From positions 1 to 49,845 of the forward strand of contig JAEUIH010000057.1 in NCBI GenBank assembly GCA_016795105.1: a DNA stretch of 49,845 nucleotides, in the 5' to 3' direction. The notes under the pieces were generated by a model. The model had not been told where the DNA came from and ran no database searches. It saw only the letters and a program-made list of their open reading frames with translations. Position 1 is the stretch's first letter; each line of letters starts with the position of its first letter. This DNA is from Planctomyces sp. Lineage in GTDB: Bacteria; Planctomycetota; Planctomycetia; Planctomycetales; Planctomycetaceae. A program made the translations under genes and the position numbers. Positions 18,049-28,483 of this stretch are shown piece after piece.

Positions 18049-20367
18049 GTGGAACTAAACTCGGGTGAAACCTTGAATCGCACATTTGTTCTAACCGTTT
18101 CCGGAACCCTGTTTGGGTTGGCTGTGTTTGGCTTTCTCAGCTCAAGTCGTTCTGCGGCTGCTCAGGAGCGGCAGGCACTGGCGGAACGATTTCGTCAGCT
18201 GGACCAGAATCAGGACGAAATCCTGACGCCGGATGAACTGACTCAGCCAGCCATCTTTGCACGTCTGGATCTCAACAAGGATGGGAAGATTCCTCGTGCC
18301 GAAGCACGAGAAGCGTTTGAGAATGGGTCTTTATCGTTCCTCGGAAGCCTGATGAATTCAGCGAACTCAGAGGAGACCACGGAGGCCGCGGCACTGTCTC
18401 AGAAAGAACTGACTCAGAAAGCTGTTCTTCTCAAGCCGTCTGCTCATGGAGTTGGACGCTTTGTTGACAACTACAACTTTTCATCGCTCGATGGCACATC
18501 CCATGAACTCAGGAACGCCCGCGAGTTCAAAGCCACAGTCATCGCGATGACCAGTACAACATGTCCGTTAAGCCGTAAGTATTTACCAACACTTCAGGAA
18601 CTGGCGCGGCGGTATGCAGATCAGCAAGTGCTCTTCATTCTTGTCAATCCAATGCAGTCGGATCCAAAGGCCGATATGCAGATGGCGGTCTCCGAGTTTC
18701 CGGATGGCGTGTTTTATGTCCATGATCCGGACGAAGAATTGGCTGATCATGCTGGTGCACTGACCACGACGGATGTGATAGTGCTCGATTCCGCCCAGAC
18801 GGTCGTGTATCACGGTGCCATCGACGATCAGTACGGCATCGGATATTCGCTTGAAGAGCCTCGGCAACGATTTCTCGCTGATGCTCTGGATGCAATTCTT
18901 GAAGGCCGAAGCATTAGTATCGCAGCAACGCAGGCTCCAGGTTGCGCGCTTGAAGAGAATGATGCACAACCGGCAGTGGTCGGAGCCGGGAACATTACCT
19001 GGCATAATCGAATCTCCAGAATCGCACAAACGCACTGCATGGAGTGTCATCGATCGGGTGGGGCAGGCCCGTTTGGTCTGGAGACATATGAAGAGTTTGT
19101 GGGTCATGCCCCGATGATTCGGCAGGTTGTGGAGCGAGGCGCGATGCCGCCATGGTTTGCTGAGCCTTCTGCGGATGATGTTCACAGTCCGTGGGCAAAT
19201 GATCGATCTCTGGCCCCTGCTGACAAAGCAGATCTGCTGGCATGGTTGTCGAGCGACCGACCTGTCGGCGACGAGTCCGAAGCACCGAAGCCGGTTTCAT
19301 ATCCATCCGTGTGGACAATTGGAGAGCCCGATCTGATTGTGCAGATTCCGGCTCCAATCAGCATCAAAGCGGATGGAATTATGCCTTATCAGTTTGTCAC
19401 TGCGGAAACACAACTGAAAGAGGATCAGTGGATTCAGGCTTATGAAATCATTCCAACCGACTCGAGTGTGGTTCACCATGTCATTGTGAATGCTCATCAG
19501 GCCGGGGAAGGCCGAATTCGCGATCGCGAAGAAGGTATCGGTGGATACTTTGCAGCCTATGTTCCAGGCAATGCCAGCCGAGTTTATCCGGATGGGTATG
19601 CTCGAAAACTGGAAGCCGGTTCAATCCTCAGCTTCCAGATTCATTACACACCAAACGGAACGGCTACAGAGGATCAGCTGCGCATTGGGTTGAGGTTTTC
19701 AAAGAAGAAACCCGAATACATCGTGCGAACGGTTTCACTTGCAGACATCGACCTCAACATTCCTCCGAATGAGCCGAATCACATTGAGTCGATTACTCGA
19801 CCGGTCGCTGCCAACACGGCAGTGATGGCCTACATGGCCCACATGCATGTACGAGGAAAGTCGTTTCAGTTTGAACTCATTAAGCCTGACGGGGAGAGTG
19901 AAACACTGCTCAACATTCCTCGATACGACTTTAACTGGCAGTTGCGATATGAGTATCAGCAGCCAAAGGTGATTCCCGCAGGCAGCCGCGTTAAGGTGAC
20001 AGCCGTTTTTGATAACAGTGATCAGAATCCGGCGAATCCCGATCCGAGCAAGACGGTTCGCTGGGGACAACAGACTCATGAAGAAATGATGATCGGTTAT
20101 GTTGAGACATTTGCTCCCGTCGATGCGCCGGCTCCTTCAGCTGCCGGGAAGCTGGCCGAACTTGTCCTGTTTCAGCGATTTGATGCAGACGGTAATGGAA
20201 CGCTAAGCTCTGACGAAGCAACGGAAGCGGCGAAGACTTCCCCTCGACTGAAAGATCGTCCGGAACTGATGAAACGAGTTTTTGAGCGACTTGACTCAGA
20301 CTCCAATGATGAACTTACGCCGGAAGAATTTGCCAGGTTTCGTCAGATACTTGGAACCATTCAGTAA
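18049..20367 (+). CDS. EF-hand / thioredoxin-like / cytochrome c / copper monooxygenase fusion
   Basis: A 772-residue exported protein with five parts. A signal peptide precedes an EF-hand pair (DQNQDEILTPDE, DLNKDGKIPRAE, residues 50-90). A thioredoxin/AhpC-like domain follows (about 140-300) with one active-site-like Cys in TTCPLSRKY. A c-type heme site CMECH is at 330-334. Next is a domain like peptidylglycine hydroxylating monooxygenase: H476-H477, H532, H598 and H600 (AHMHVRG) and M680 or M681 (THEEMM), whose order and spacing match its two copper sites. A final EF-hand pair closes it (DADGNGTLSSDE, DSDSNDELTPEE). It is predicted to pass electrons from heme to copper for an oxidation outside the cytoplasm; the substrate is unknown. 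The frame opens with GTG; a TTG at 18073 gives a neater signal peptide. Confidence 0.9.
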   Translation: MELNSGETLNRTFVLTVSGTLFGLAVFGFLSSSRSAAAQERQALAERFRQLDQNQDEILTPDELTQPAIFARLDLNKDGKIPRAEAREAFENGSLSFLGSLMNSANSEETTEAAALSQKELTQKAVLLKPSAHGVGRFVDNYNFSSLDGTSHELRNAREFKATVIAMTSTTCPLSRKYLPTLQELARRYADQQVLFILVNPMQSDPKADMQMAVSEFPDGVFYVHDPDEELADHAGALTTTDVIVLDSAQTVVYHGAIDDQYGIGYSLEEPRQRFLADALDAILEGRSISIAATQAPGCALEENDAQPAVVGAGNITWHNRISRIAQTHCMECHRSGGAGPFGLETYEEFVGHAPMIRQVVERGAMPPWFAEPSADDVHSPWANDRSLAPADKADLLAWLSSDRPVGDESEAPKPVSYPSVWTIGEPDLIVQIPAPISIKADGIMPYQFVTAETQLKEDQWIQAYEIIPTDSSVVHHVIVNAHQAGEGRIRDREEGIGGYFAAYVPGNASRVYPDGYARKLEAGSILSFQIHYTPNGTATEDQLRIGLRFSKKKPEYIVRTVSLADIDLNIPPNEPNHIESITRPVAANTAVMAYMAHMHVRGKSFQFELIKPDGESETLLNIPRYDFNWQLRYEYQQPKVIPAGSRVKVTAVFDNSDQNPANPDPSKTVRWGQQTHEEMMIGYVETFAPVDAPAPSAAGKLAELVLFQRFDADGNGTLSSDEATEAAKTSPRLKDRPELMKRVFERLDSDSNDELTPEEFARFRQILGTIQ

Positions 20368-20411
20368 TTCCTGAGGGTGATGCAGGGCTTCAGCAGAAAC
20401 AGAGACACATA

Positions 20412-21242
20412 ATGAATCGCATGCTGATGATTGTGGGGGTGTTCTGCTGGTGCGGTTTGCTGCCGGCAGCGGAACCCGTTCGACGAGAGTGGAAGATTGA
20501 TGGAGTTAGCCGAGAAGCGATTTTGTCGATTCCGGAAACGGCGAAGCGCGAACCGGCACCGGTTGTATTCGCATTCCATGGTCATGGCGGTACAGCGCGG
20601 CACGCAGCTCGGACGTTTCGATATCACGAGCACTGGCCGGAGGCCATCTGCGTTTATATGCAGGGCCTGAATACTCCGGGACAACTTACCGACCCGGAAG
20701 GAAAGAAGCCGGGCTGGCAGAAGTCGGCCGGCGATCAGGGAGATCGGGACCTGAAGTTCTTTGATGAGGTGTTGAAGTCGCTGAAGACAGATTATCGGGT
20801 CGACGAGCAGAGAATTTACAGCACCGGACACTCAAACGGTGGTGGCTTCACATATCTGCTTTGGTCAGAACGAGGTGACGTGTTTGCAGCCATGGCTCCA
20901 TCAGGTTCGGCTGCTCTGCGACTCCAAAAGGCTCTCAAGCCAAAACCGATGCTGCATGTCGCAGGGGACAATGATCCGCTCGTGAAGTATCAGTGGCAGA
21001 CGTTGATGATCAATAACGTAAAGAAGATCAACCAGTGTGAAGATGGAAAACCATGGCACGGTGGAGCAACTCTGTATGAGTCGAAGATTGGTGCCCCGGT
21101 CGTCACGTTTGTGACTCAGCAGGGGCACAAATTTCCTCAGGAAGCTCCGTCGCTGATCGTGCGGTTCTTTAAGGAACATAAGCGCGATTCCGAGTCCGCC
21201 AGTGAGTTGCCATCTGCTGAGCCGGAAGCTGCCAGCCGTTGA
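20412..21242 (+). CDS. Secreted PHB-depolymerase/feruloyl-esterase-like hydrolase
   Basis: A 276-residue alpha/beta hydrolase with a signal peptide (MNRMLMIVGVFCWCGLLPA, cut near AAEP). Visible features are the oxyanion-hole segment FAFHGHGGTA, the nucleophile elbow GHSNGGG with Ser141, AGDNDPLV with the likely catalytic Asp, and QQGHKFP with the likely His. The set and order match the LpqC / PHB depolymerase-type esterases (family ESTHER PHB_depolymerase). The substrate cannot be told and could be a polyester or an ester bond in plant or algal polymers. It follows the copper monooxygenase gene by 44 bases on the same strand and is probably co-transcribed. Its last 106 bases overlap the tail of the convergent membrane-protein gene. 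Confidence 0.87.
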   Translation: MNRMLMIVGVFCWCGLLPAAEPVRREWKIDGVSREAILSIPETAKREPAPVVFAFHGHGGTARHAARTFRYHEHWPEAICVYMQGLNTPGQLTDPEGKKPGWQKSAGDQGDRDLKFFDEVLKSLKTDYRVDEQRIYSTGHSNGGGFTYLLWSERGDVFAAMAPSGSAALRLQKALKPKPMLHVAGDNDPLVKYQWQTLMINNVKKINQCEDGKPWHGGATLYESKIGAPVVTFVTQQGHKFPQEAPSLIVRFFKEHKRDSESASELPSAEPEAASR

Positions 21243-21946
21243 TGCACACGGGTCAGTTTTCTTATAAGAACGGCGACTCCCAGTCCGACGAGGATCATCA
21301 ACACGAATCCTGTCCGGGCCAGCATGATTTCTGTATATGTCATGGCTGTGGAAGATTCCGTGAGCTGGAAAGACTTCGAGTCCTTTCGGACAATAACCGC
21401 ATCCAGAAGTGGGACTTCACCAGTTTCCGTTCTTGCTTTGACGGCAGCGGAAACCAGCGAGGCTGGAAGCGAAATGTAGATGTTTCGGTAGTGTCCTCGT
21501 GATGGTCCAGGCTCGAGGAAGAGAAGCTGATCCGGTGCATCCATGGGCTGCTGAGGGGTATACAACGGAGCGTTGACCTCTGTTCCTGGCCTGATTTCAG
21601 TGATCAGAGATTTCGGGAATTCATAGTCACGGATCAATACATGATCGCCGACTTCGGAATCGGCATAGTGAAGCTGGTCGACCGAAACTTCCTGTACAGG
21701 CCTCTTGCGACCCATACACGCATGCATGTCGCAGACAGATTCCGTCAGCAGATAAACTGGGGGGAAGATGATCAACAGAGGGCAAATAATCCACAACACA
21801 AGTAGCAGGCTTGCGATCGGCTTGATCCGGTGATTGACCGGTAGTTGGTTAATGGCGTCTCGTGCAGCGTCCAGTCGTTTTGCGAACACAGAACAGACCC
21901 TCCCCCCAGAGGCAAAAATCACAGACAGGTACGGATCCCGATTCAT
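21137..21946 (-). CDS. Membrane protein of unknown function, two helices
   Basis: A 269-residue protein I do not recognise. Two transmembrane segments are visible: about residues 42-66 (IASLLLVLWIICPLLIIF) and about 208-229 (FVLMILVGLGVAVLI). The 140 residues between them, containing GDHVLIRDYEFPKSL and EVPLLDAVIVRKDSKSF, are hydrophilic and probably lie outside the membrane. The layout recalls small two-helix membrane proteins with an external beta-rich domain. The C-terminal 32 residues overlap the 3' end of the convergent esterase gene. No ribosome site is evident. The two clean helices and the length support a real gene. Confidence 0.7.
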   Translation of the reverse strand: MNRDPYLSVIFASGGRVCSVFAKRLDAARDAINQLPVNHRIKPIASLLLVLWIICPLLIIFPPVYLLTESVCDMHACMGRKRPVQEVSVDQLHYADSEVGDHVLIRDYEFPKSLITEIRPGTEVNAPLYTPQQPMDAPDQLLFLEPGPSRGHYRNIYISLPASLVSAAVKARTETGEVPLLDAVIVRKDSKSFQLTESSTAMTYTEIMLARTGFVLMILVGLGVAVLIRKLTRVHQRLAASGSADGNSLADSESRLCSLKNRTISDGAS

Positions 21947-22012
21947 TTGCGAATCGGGTCGGAGAGGAATCGTATTTCTCTGCCAGGTCGGACAGGAAAT
22001 TATGAATTTTCT

Positions 22013-22091
22013 GTAGCAGGCATTCTCCGAATGCCGTCCGCGATACGGTGGTTGCGTGTTGGGCGGACGGCAGACGGAATCTGCCTGCTAC
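22013..22091. repeat. Repeat family A, single 79-base copy
   Basis: The outer arms GTAGCAGG and CCTGCTAC and inner arms CCGTCCGC and GCGGACGG are perfect. The left hairpin is CATTC-TCC-GAATG; the right is CAGAC-GGA-ATCTG, with one mismatched pair. The copy ends 18 bases before the stop codon of the DUF1501 gene. Confidence 0.95.
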
Positions 22092-22109
22092 TTTGGCGGC
22101 GAATGCAGA

Positions 22110-23579
22110 TTACGAAAGTATGTCGTGAACGACATTGCCGTGGATGTCTGTCAGCCGGAAGTCACGTCCCTGATAGCGGAACGTGAGTCGTTCATGATCC
22201 ATTCCCATGCAATGGAGGATCGTGGCATTCAGGTCATGAATATGAACAGGATTCTGGACGATGTTGTATCCATAGTCATCGGTCTGGCCATACACAGTAC
22301 CACCCTTTACACCTCCGCCGGCCATCCACATAGAGAAGCAGCGTCCGTGATGGTCGCGCCCGTAGTCGGCCTGCAATCCACCCTGACCATAGACGGTTCT
22401 GCCGAACTCACCGCCCCAGATAATCAGAGTGTCGTCCAGCATGCCTCGCTGTCGCAGGTCGCTGATGAGTGCTGCCTGTGGTTGGTCGACGTCATGGCAC
22501 TGGCGAGGAATATTGGTAGGAAGGCCACCGTGCTGGTCCCAGCCACGATGAAAGAGCTGTACGAATCGCACTCCCTTTTCCAGGAGTCGGCGAGTCAGCA
22601 GGCAGTTTGAAGCAAACGTTCCGGGCTTGCGAGCTTCTTCGCCGTAGAGCTCAAAGGTTGACTCCGGTTCCTGAGAGAAGTCGATCAAATCAGGAACTGA
22701 GGCCTGCATCTGATAGGCCATTTCGTACTGAGTAATGCGGGTTGCGATTTCCGGATCACCCGTTTCGCGAAGTGTTCGAGCATTCAGTTGGGCGAGTCCA
22801 TCCAGCATTTGGCGACGGAAGTTGCGATCAATTCCCGGTGGGTCTGTCAGGTAGAGTACCGGATCACCGCTGCTTCTGAGTTTGACGCCCTGATGGCTGG
22901 ATGGCAGAAACCCACTGCCCCATAGTCGTTCCAGAAGTCCCTGATTTGCATCCCGGCCGCTTCCGTGAGAAATAAGAACAAGGAATGCCGGAAGATCTTC
23001 AGCCTCACTTCCCAGACCATAACTTGCCCAGGCTCCAAGCGATGGTCGACCTGGCTGCTGTGATCCGGTCTGGATCAATGTAATCGCCGGGTCGTGATTG
23101 ATGGCTTCTGTGTGCATTGATCGAATGACACAGAGTTCATCCGCGACGGCGCCGGTGTAGGGCAGAAGTTCGCTCATGCGAATGCCGGATTGGCCACAGG
23201 ATTGAAATCCAAACTTTGGGGCAATCACCGGGAAACTGGTCTGGCCGGACGTCATGCCCGTCAGACGCTGTCCCTGTCGGATTGAGTCCGGTAGCTCTGT
23301 GCCATGAAGTTTCTGAAGTTCCGGCTTTTCGTCCAGCAGCTCCAGGTGTGAAGGTCCACCGGACTGGAACAGATACACAACTCGCTTTGCCTTTGGTGCG
23401 AAGTGGGTGACTCCCGTTGCAGCCAGCCCATCACGCGACAGGAGTGACGTCAGGGCAGCGGTGCCGAGAGCCGACTGCAGCAGAGTTCTTCGACGCAGTT
23501 GTTGTCCGACCTCTGCAAAGTTCACCGGATTGTTCGCCTTCATCGCGTTCATCACATTTCGTTGAGTCATCGGGATCAT
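22110..23579 (-). CDS. DUF1501 protein with twin-arginine signal
   Basis: A 489-residue planctomycete-type DUF1501 protein. A twin-arginine-like signal ([20 protein letters not shown], near residues 28-47) suggests export in folded form. Family landmarks are [67 protein letters not shown] and a closing [18 protein letters not shown]. The fold is related to alkaline phosphatase/sulfatase enzymes and the conserved Asp/His residues could bind metal; this is family-level inference and the reaction is unknown. It follows the PSCyt1 gene by 17 bases, the standard pairing, and is about as long as the paralogue at 26910-28409. Several Met codons lie in the first 14 residues, so the exact start is uncertain. 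Confidence 0.92.
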   Translation of the reverse strand: MIPMTQRNVMNAMKANNPVNFAEVGQQLRRRTLLQSALGTAALTSLLSRDGLAATGVTHFAPKAKRVVYLFQSGGPSHLELLDEKPELQKLHGTELPDSIRQGQRLTGMTSGQTSFPVIAPKFGFQSCGQSGIRMSELLPYTGAVADELCVIRSMHTEAINHDPAITLIQTGSQQPGRPSLGAWASYGLGSEAEDLPAFLVLISHGSGRDANQGLLERLWGSGFLPSSHQGVKLRSSGDPVLYLTDPPGIDRNFRRQMLDGLAQLNARTLRETGDPEIATRITQYEMAYQMQASVPDLIDFSQEPESTFELYGEEARKPGTFASNCLLTRRLLEKGVRFVQLFHRGWDQHGGLPTNIPRQCHDVDQPQAALISDLRQRGMLDDTLIIWGGEFGRTVYGQGGLQADYGRDHHGRCFSMWMAGGGVKGGTVYGQTDDYGYNIVQNPVHIHDLNATILHCMGMDHERLTFRYQGRDFRLTDIHGNVVHDILS

Positions 23580-23596
23580 ACTTCCAGGTGCTGAGA

Positions 23597-26500
23597 TCAG
23601 GGTCTTGAGATCGCTTCGTCAAGGTTCAGAATCACACTCATCACCGTTGTCCACGCTGCCAGTGTCTCGGGGTTCAAAGACGGATCGCTGGCCGAGTGTC
23701 CAACTTTCAGAAGTTCGCCGGCCTTCTCTTTCTGTCCGGCAAAGTGGACTGTGGCCTTTTCCAGGACGGACTGTAGTGTCACGACCTCTTCAGCATCCGG
23801 GTCGCGGGTAAGGACAAGTCGATACGCGAGTTTCCAGCGATTTTCGTCCGTGGTTTCGGTCGTGAGAACATGTTCAGCAAGTTTTCTGGCAGCCTCGAGA
23901 TAAGTCGGGTCATTCATCAGCACAAGAGCCTGAAGCGGCGTATTTGTACGAGCTCGACGAACGACACACGTTTCACGGTCAGGTGCGTCGAACGTAGACA
24001 TTGTTGGCGGAGGACAGGTTCTCTTCCAGAACGTATACATGCTCCGGCGGTAAAGGCCATCTCCCGTGTCAGGCACATACTTGTCTCGACGTTCTACAGA
24101 GACGTCTTCCCACAAGCCTTCCGGCTGATATGGTCGGACACTGGGGCCGCCAACGATGTCTCGAAACAGGCCGCTCACCATCAAAGCACTGTCGCGAACC
24201 GTTTCTGCGGGCAGTCGAAAACGCGTGCCACGCGCGAGCCAGCGATTTCGGGGATCCTTTTCAAGCTGCTCCGGTGTGACATGAGACGACTGCCCATAGG
24301 TTGCTGACAGTACAATCTGTCGCAGAATCTCACGCTGATCCCAGTTTTGTGCGACGAGTTCTGTTGCGAGCCAATCCAGTAACTCCGGATGAGAGGGGAG
24401 TGCTCCCTGAACTCCGAAGTCTTCGGAAGTCTCCACAATGCCGGTTCCAAACAGCATTTCCCACCAGCGATTCACAGCAACACGTGTTGTGAGCGGATGG
24501 TCGGGCTGAGTCAGCCACTTTGCAAAATCGAGTCGCGACAGTTCCTGCTGGACTCCGGAATCCGGAGTGGAGTTCTTGACCGACGAAGACGCCGTAAACA
24601 CTGCCGGCAAACCCGCCGGAACCTGTTCGCCTCGCTGATCGTATTGTCCTCGCTTCAGAATGAACGACGGTCGTCGCTGAGGTTCTTCCTGCATGATCAT
24701 GGTGACAGGAATTGCTTTTTCAATTTCGTCACGTCGACGAGGAAGATCAGCCAACTCCGTTCGAAGCTGCTTCGTAATCGGGTCGACGAAGTCAACGAAA
24801 TAATCCCGGAGCAGAGTCTTTTGCTGCTCCGAGCGATCTGATGCGGGTGTCGAAACCAGTTCCTTGAGACCACCCGTTATTTCGCCGGCGGCAAGTCGTG
24901 CGACATCGGATTCGCTCAACGCTGTCCGATACAACTGAACTTCATCAATGATGCCATGAAATGGTACGCCGGTCTGTCGACGTCCAATATGAAACGGCTT
25001 GTCGGTTTTCAGAGTCCCATCGAGTTTGTTGTTGGTTGTGGCATTGAGTTTCTGAAGCTTTCCGTCGACATAAATGCGGACTCCATCGGCATGACGTGAG
25101 CCGTTGTAGATGACCGCAATGTGATGCCATTGTTGAAGAGGAGCGGCTTCTTCAGTGACGACCTTAAAGGCACGATCGGGCCACTCATGCACAAAATGGG
25201 CAGAGACTTTTCCACCTTCCATAATAATGTCATACCCGCGGTAAGCACTGGCATCGTCCATCTTGCTGAGCACGGTACCGGCTTCTCCGTTTTCCTGCCG
25301 GACCCACGCCGTCAGCGAGAAAGACTCATCACTTTCGAACGTGCCTGTTTGACCGGCAACAATCCATGTCTGTCCATCAAACTTTCTCGCCTTTCCGAAA
25401 CGACCTTCGACAGACTCCACTTTTCCCTGAGTTGTTCCCGCATTTGCCGGGTCGACCTGGTCGGACACTGGACCTTCAGGTTCATCAAGCATGAATCGAT
25501 GTGCAAGACCGGGAGGGCTCGACGATGCGATTTGTTCGGCTGTCAGTGTTGCTTCCCAGGCAGCTGCGTCTGCGTCCGCCATTGTGCGTCGTTCGGCGAG
25601 TCGTCCGGAAAGCTCCTGAAGTCTGGCTTCGATTGACTTCAGCTCGGCTTCCTGTTCAGGAGACGGGACACGAAGTAGTGGTTCGGCCATACGACCCTGA
25701 CTGTAAGAGACAATGCGATCAGGAACATTGTTGAAGAAGGCAGCCATCTGGTAGTAGTCGCGCTGCGAGATTGGGTCATACTTGTGATCATGACAACGAG
25801 CACACTGCATGGAGACTGCCAGAAAAACCGTGGCGGTCGTATGGATGCGGTCAGCCACATATTCGACGTGATATTCTTCTTCGATGATCCCGCCTTCAGT
25901 TGTCAGAACATGGTTACGATTGAACCCCGTTGCAACTTTCTGGCTCTGTGTTGGGCTTGGCAGTTGATCGCCCGCGAGCTGTTCAACAACAAACTGATTG
26001 TAAGGCATACCTGATGCATACGCCTGGATGACCCAGTCGCGCCATGGCCACATTGTACGGGTTTCATCGTTGTTATAGCCGTTCGTGTCTGCGTACCGGG
26101 CGACATCCAGCCAGTGCATTGCCATTCGTTCTGCGTACCGGCTCGAGCCAAGGAGTCGATCCACGGTCCTGCGTTTTACATCCTCGAGGGACGACGATTC
26201 GAGATCCTGAATAAACTGGTTTTGTTCATCGAGGGAAGGAGGAAAACCAGTCAGGTCAAAAGTGACTCGACGAAGCCACACCAGCGGAGCTGCTGGCGGG
26301 GAAGGCTGAAGACCTTCTTTTTCCATGCGATGCAGGACAAACTGATCGATCGGTCCGCGTGCCCAGTCCTGATGTTTGACGGCCGGCAGCTCAGGACGTA
26401 CAGGCGAAATGAAAGCCCAGTGTTCGGCGTACTCTGCGCCCTGGGCGATCCACTTCTGAAGGATTTGTTTCTGAACATCCGACAGCGGCCGTTTTGTTGC

Positions 26501-26848
26501 TGGCGGAGGCATGATTAAATCGGGATCCGTTGTATGAATCTTCTCAATCAGCGAACTTGCTTCCGGATTTCCGGGTACGATCGCGGGCTGACCGCTGTCT
26601 CCTGCTTTCAGGGCGGAGTCTCGCTGATCCAGCCTGAGTCCCGCCTGACGACTGTTGTCTGCTCGACCATGACAGTTCCAGCAGTGATTGGAGAGGATCG
26701 GTCGAACATGCTCGTTGAATGAAATCTGTTCCGGGACGGTCTCCTGAGCGGCCGCATGGGCAGCTGTTGACATATATCCGCAAACAGCAACTGAAAATGA
26801 AAGCAGAATCTGCAGAGCAGTCTTGCTGATAACGGCCGAAGTCGGCAT
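23597..26848 (-). CDS. PSCyt1-DUF1549-LamG-DUF1553 secreted protein
   Basis: A protein of 1083 residues from ATG 26848, chosen because AAGGA lies about ten bases upstream, the N-terminus is then a signal peptide ([15 protein letters not shown]), and a longer start would overlap the upstream gene. Domain order: PSCyt1 with the heme-binding motif CWNCH and a MPPP ligand loop; DUF1549 ([47 protein letters not shown], and [13 protein letters not shown], a second CxxCH); a central LamG-like sugar-binding domain (about residues 490-650, [26 protein letters not shown]); DUF1553 ([58 protein letters not shown]). The function is unproven. Context and the LamG insert suggest oxidative or surface-linked handling of polysaccharides. 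Confidence 0.93.
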   Translation of the reverse strand: MPTSAVISKTALQILLSFSVAVCGYMSTAAHAAAQETVPEQISFNEHVRPILSNHCWNCHGRADNSRQAGLRLDQRDSALKAGDSGQPAIVPGNPEASSLIEKIHTTDPDLIMPPPATKRPLSDVQKQILQKWIAQGAEYAEHWAFISPVRPELPAVKHQDWARGPIDQFVLHRMEKEGLQPSPPAAPLVWLRRVTFDLTGFPPSLDEQNQFIQDLESSSLEDVKRRTVDRLLGSSRYAERMAMHWLDVARYADTNGYNNDETRTMWPWRDWVIQAYASGMPYNQFVVEQLAGDQLPSPTQSQKVATGFNRNHVLTTEGGIIEEEYHVEYVADRIHTTATVFLAVSMQCARCHDHKYDPISQRDYYQMAAFFNNVPDRIVSYSQGRMAEPLLRVPSPEQEAELKSIEARLQELSGRLAERRTMADADAAAWEATLTAEQIASSSPPGLAHRFMLDEPEGPVSDQVDPANAGTTQGKVESVEGRFGKARKFDGQTWIVAGQTGTFESDESFSLTAWVRQENGEAGTVLSKMDDASAYRGYDIIMEGGKVSAHFVHEWPDRAFKVVTEEAAPLQQWHHIAVIYNGSRHADGVRIYVDGKLQKLNATTNNKLDGTLKTDKPFHIGRRQTGVPFHGIIDEVQLYRTALSESDVARLAAGEITGGLKELVSTPASDRSEQQKTLLRDYFVDFVDPITKQLRTELADLPRRRDEIEKAIPVTMIMQEEPQRRPSFILKRGQYDQRGEQVPAGLPAVFTASSSVKNSTPDSGVQQELSRLDFAKWLTQPDHPLTTRVAVNRWWEMLFGTGIVETSEDFGVQGALPSHPELLDWLATELVAQNWDQREILRQIVLSATYGQSSHVTPEQLEKDPRNRWLARGTRFRLPAETVRDSALMVSGLFRDIVGGPSVRPYQPEGLWEDVSVERRDKYVPDTGDGLYRRSMYTFWKRTCPPPTMSTFDAPDRETCVVRRARTNTPLQALVLMNDPTYLEAARKLAEHVLTTETTDENRWKLAYRLVLTRDPDAEEVVTLQSVLEKATVHFAGQKEKAGELLKVGHSASDPSLNPETLAAWTTVMSVILNLDEAISRP

Positions 26849-26880
26849 TGCACTCAAATCCTTGTTTCCGGGTGTTTGAC

Positions 26881-26914
26881 AACGTGCGTGTCTCAGGAAC
26901 GTGCGTGTCTCAGG
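26881..26914. repeat. 17-base perfect tandem duplication at a gene end
   Basis: AACGTGCGTGTCTCAGG occurs twice in a row (26881-26897, 26898-26914). The second copy contains the stop codon of the DUF1501 gene. This is a recent slippage-type duplication. Confidence 0.9.
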
Positions 26915-28409
26915 ACAGCAGGCTTTCAAGAACATGCTGAGGTTCAACGCCTGTGAGACGCTGGTCAAGACCCTGAAATCGAAATGTAAAGCGTTCATGG
27001 TCGATCCCGAGGCAGTGCAGGATCGTTGCATTCAGATCATTGATATGGCACGGATCGCGGACGACATTATAGCTGAAGTCGTCTGTTTCTCCGTAGACTG
27101 TACCACCCTTGATTCCGCCGCCAGCCATCCACATACAGAAGTTTCGAGGATGATGGTCCCGGCCGTAGTTGGTCTTCGTGAGTGTTCCCTGAGAGTAGAC
27201 GGTTCGTCCAAACTCTCCGCCCCAGATCACCAGAGTATCATCCAGCATTCCTCGCTGCTTCAGATCGCGAAGCAGCGCTGCGACCGGCTGGTCTGTGTCT
27301 TCGCACTGCAATCGGATTTCAGCAGGCAGTGAGCCGTGCTGATCCCAGCCTCGGTGAAGAATCTGTACTGCTCGAACACCACGCTCAACAAGTCGACGAG
27401 CAAGCAGTGCACTGGCTGCAAATGTCCCCGGACGAGTGACATCCGGACCATACATATCCAGTGTATCTTTGCTTTCACCGTTGAGGTCAACAAGTTCGGG
27501 AACGCTGGACTGCATGCGGAACGCCATTTCATACTGAGCAATTCGCGTCAGGGTTTCAGGGTCTCCAAATCGCTCATGCGTCTGCTGATTCAGTTGACTG
27601 AGCGTGTCAAGCATTGCTCGTCGGTGCCGACTGTCGACTCCGTCTGGATTCTGAATATACAGAACCGGATCCCCCACGCTGCGGAGAGCAACCCCTGTGT
27701 ACTTTGAAGGCAGAAAACCACTGCTCCACATTCGCGAGAACAGGGCCTGTGCAGCACTCTTTGATTTCCATCTCGGCGTCAGCACGACGAATGCCGGGAG
27801 GTCATTGCTGAGACTTCCAAGTCCATATCCCAGCCATGCGCCGAGACTTGCTTTTCCGGGAACTTCACTTCCCGTCATCACGAAGGTACAGGCCGGATCG
27901 TGGTTGATGGCATTCGTAAAGACACTTCGAACCAGAGCGATGTCATCAACCAGCTTCGCGGTATGTGGCAACAGCTCGCTCACCCATGTTCCGCAATCGC
28001 CGTATCGCTGAAACGAAAACATGGAAGGCGCAACCGGAAGGCGGCTTTGCCCACTGGTCATTGTGGTAATTCGCTGACCCTGGCGAACGCTGTCAGGCAG
28101 GTCCTTATCAAAGAACTGATGGAGCTGTGGCTTATAGTCCCACAGGTCCATCTGTGACGGTCCGCCATTCATGTGCAAATAGATCACCGATTTCGCTCGA
28201 GGAGCAAAATGGGGTAGTCCCGGAAGCGGTGGGTGCATCATTCCTGATGCAGCTCCCCCGGACTCCTGTGAAGTGATCAAGCCCGCGGCTCCTGCCGCTG
28301 GCTGAACACCAGCCATCATTGAGAGTGCAATGCCTCCCATTCGCAAACCAGAATCGCCGAAGAAGTTTCGCCGAGTCAACTGCTGCTGTCGTTCTAAAAC
28401 GGGGTCCAT
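26910..28409 (-). CDS. DUF1501 protein with twin-arginine signal, paralogue of 22110-23579
   Basis: A 499-residue DUF1501 protein. It begins with [20 protein letters not shown], a twin-arginine export signal. It shares with its neighbour paralogue [103 protein letters not shown] and [16 protein letters not shown]. The likeness of the two gene pairs points to tandem duplication of a PSCyt1 + DUF1501 module. It lies 74 bases downstream of its PSCyt1 partner. Possible metal-binding Asp/His residues are kept, but no reaction is known. Confidence 0.92.
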   Translation of the reverse strand: MDPVLERQQQLTRRNFFGDSGLRMGGIALSMMAGVQPAAGAAGLITSQESGGAASGMMHPPLPGLPHFAPRAKSVIYLHMNGGPSQMDLWDYKPQLHQFFDKDLPDSVRQGQRITTMTSGQSRLPVAPSMFSFQRYGDCGTWVSELLPHTAKLVDDIALVRSVFTNAINHDPACTFVMTGSEVPGKASLGAWLGYGLGSLSNDLPAFVVLTPRWKSKSAAQALFSRMWSSGFLPSKYTGVALRSVGDPVLYIQNPDGVDSRHRRAMLDTLSQLNQQTHERFGDPETLTRIAQYEMAFRMQSSVPELVDLNGESKDTLDMYGPDVTRPGTFAASALLARRLVERGVRAVQILHRGWDQHGSLPAEIRLQCEDTDQPVAALLRDLKQRGMLDDTLVIWGGEFGRTVYSQGTLTKTNYGRDHHPRNFCMWMAGGGIKGGTVYGETDDFSYNVVRDPCHINDLNATILHCLGIDHERFTFRFQGLDQRLTGVEPQHVLESLLS

Positions 28410-28483
28410 AATATCTGTTTCCGTCGGTCGATGATCTCGGTTGATGAACTCAGTCGATGGAGTTCGATTCGAAATGACTGAGT

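Noticed and set aside
26849-27031. A longer N-terminus for the PSCyt1 protein
   Set aside because: It would overlap the DUF1501 gene by 122 bases and bury the signal peptide.
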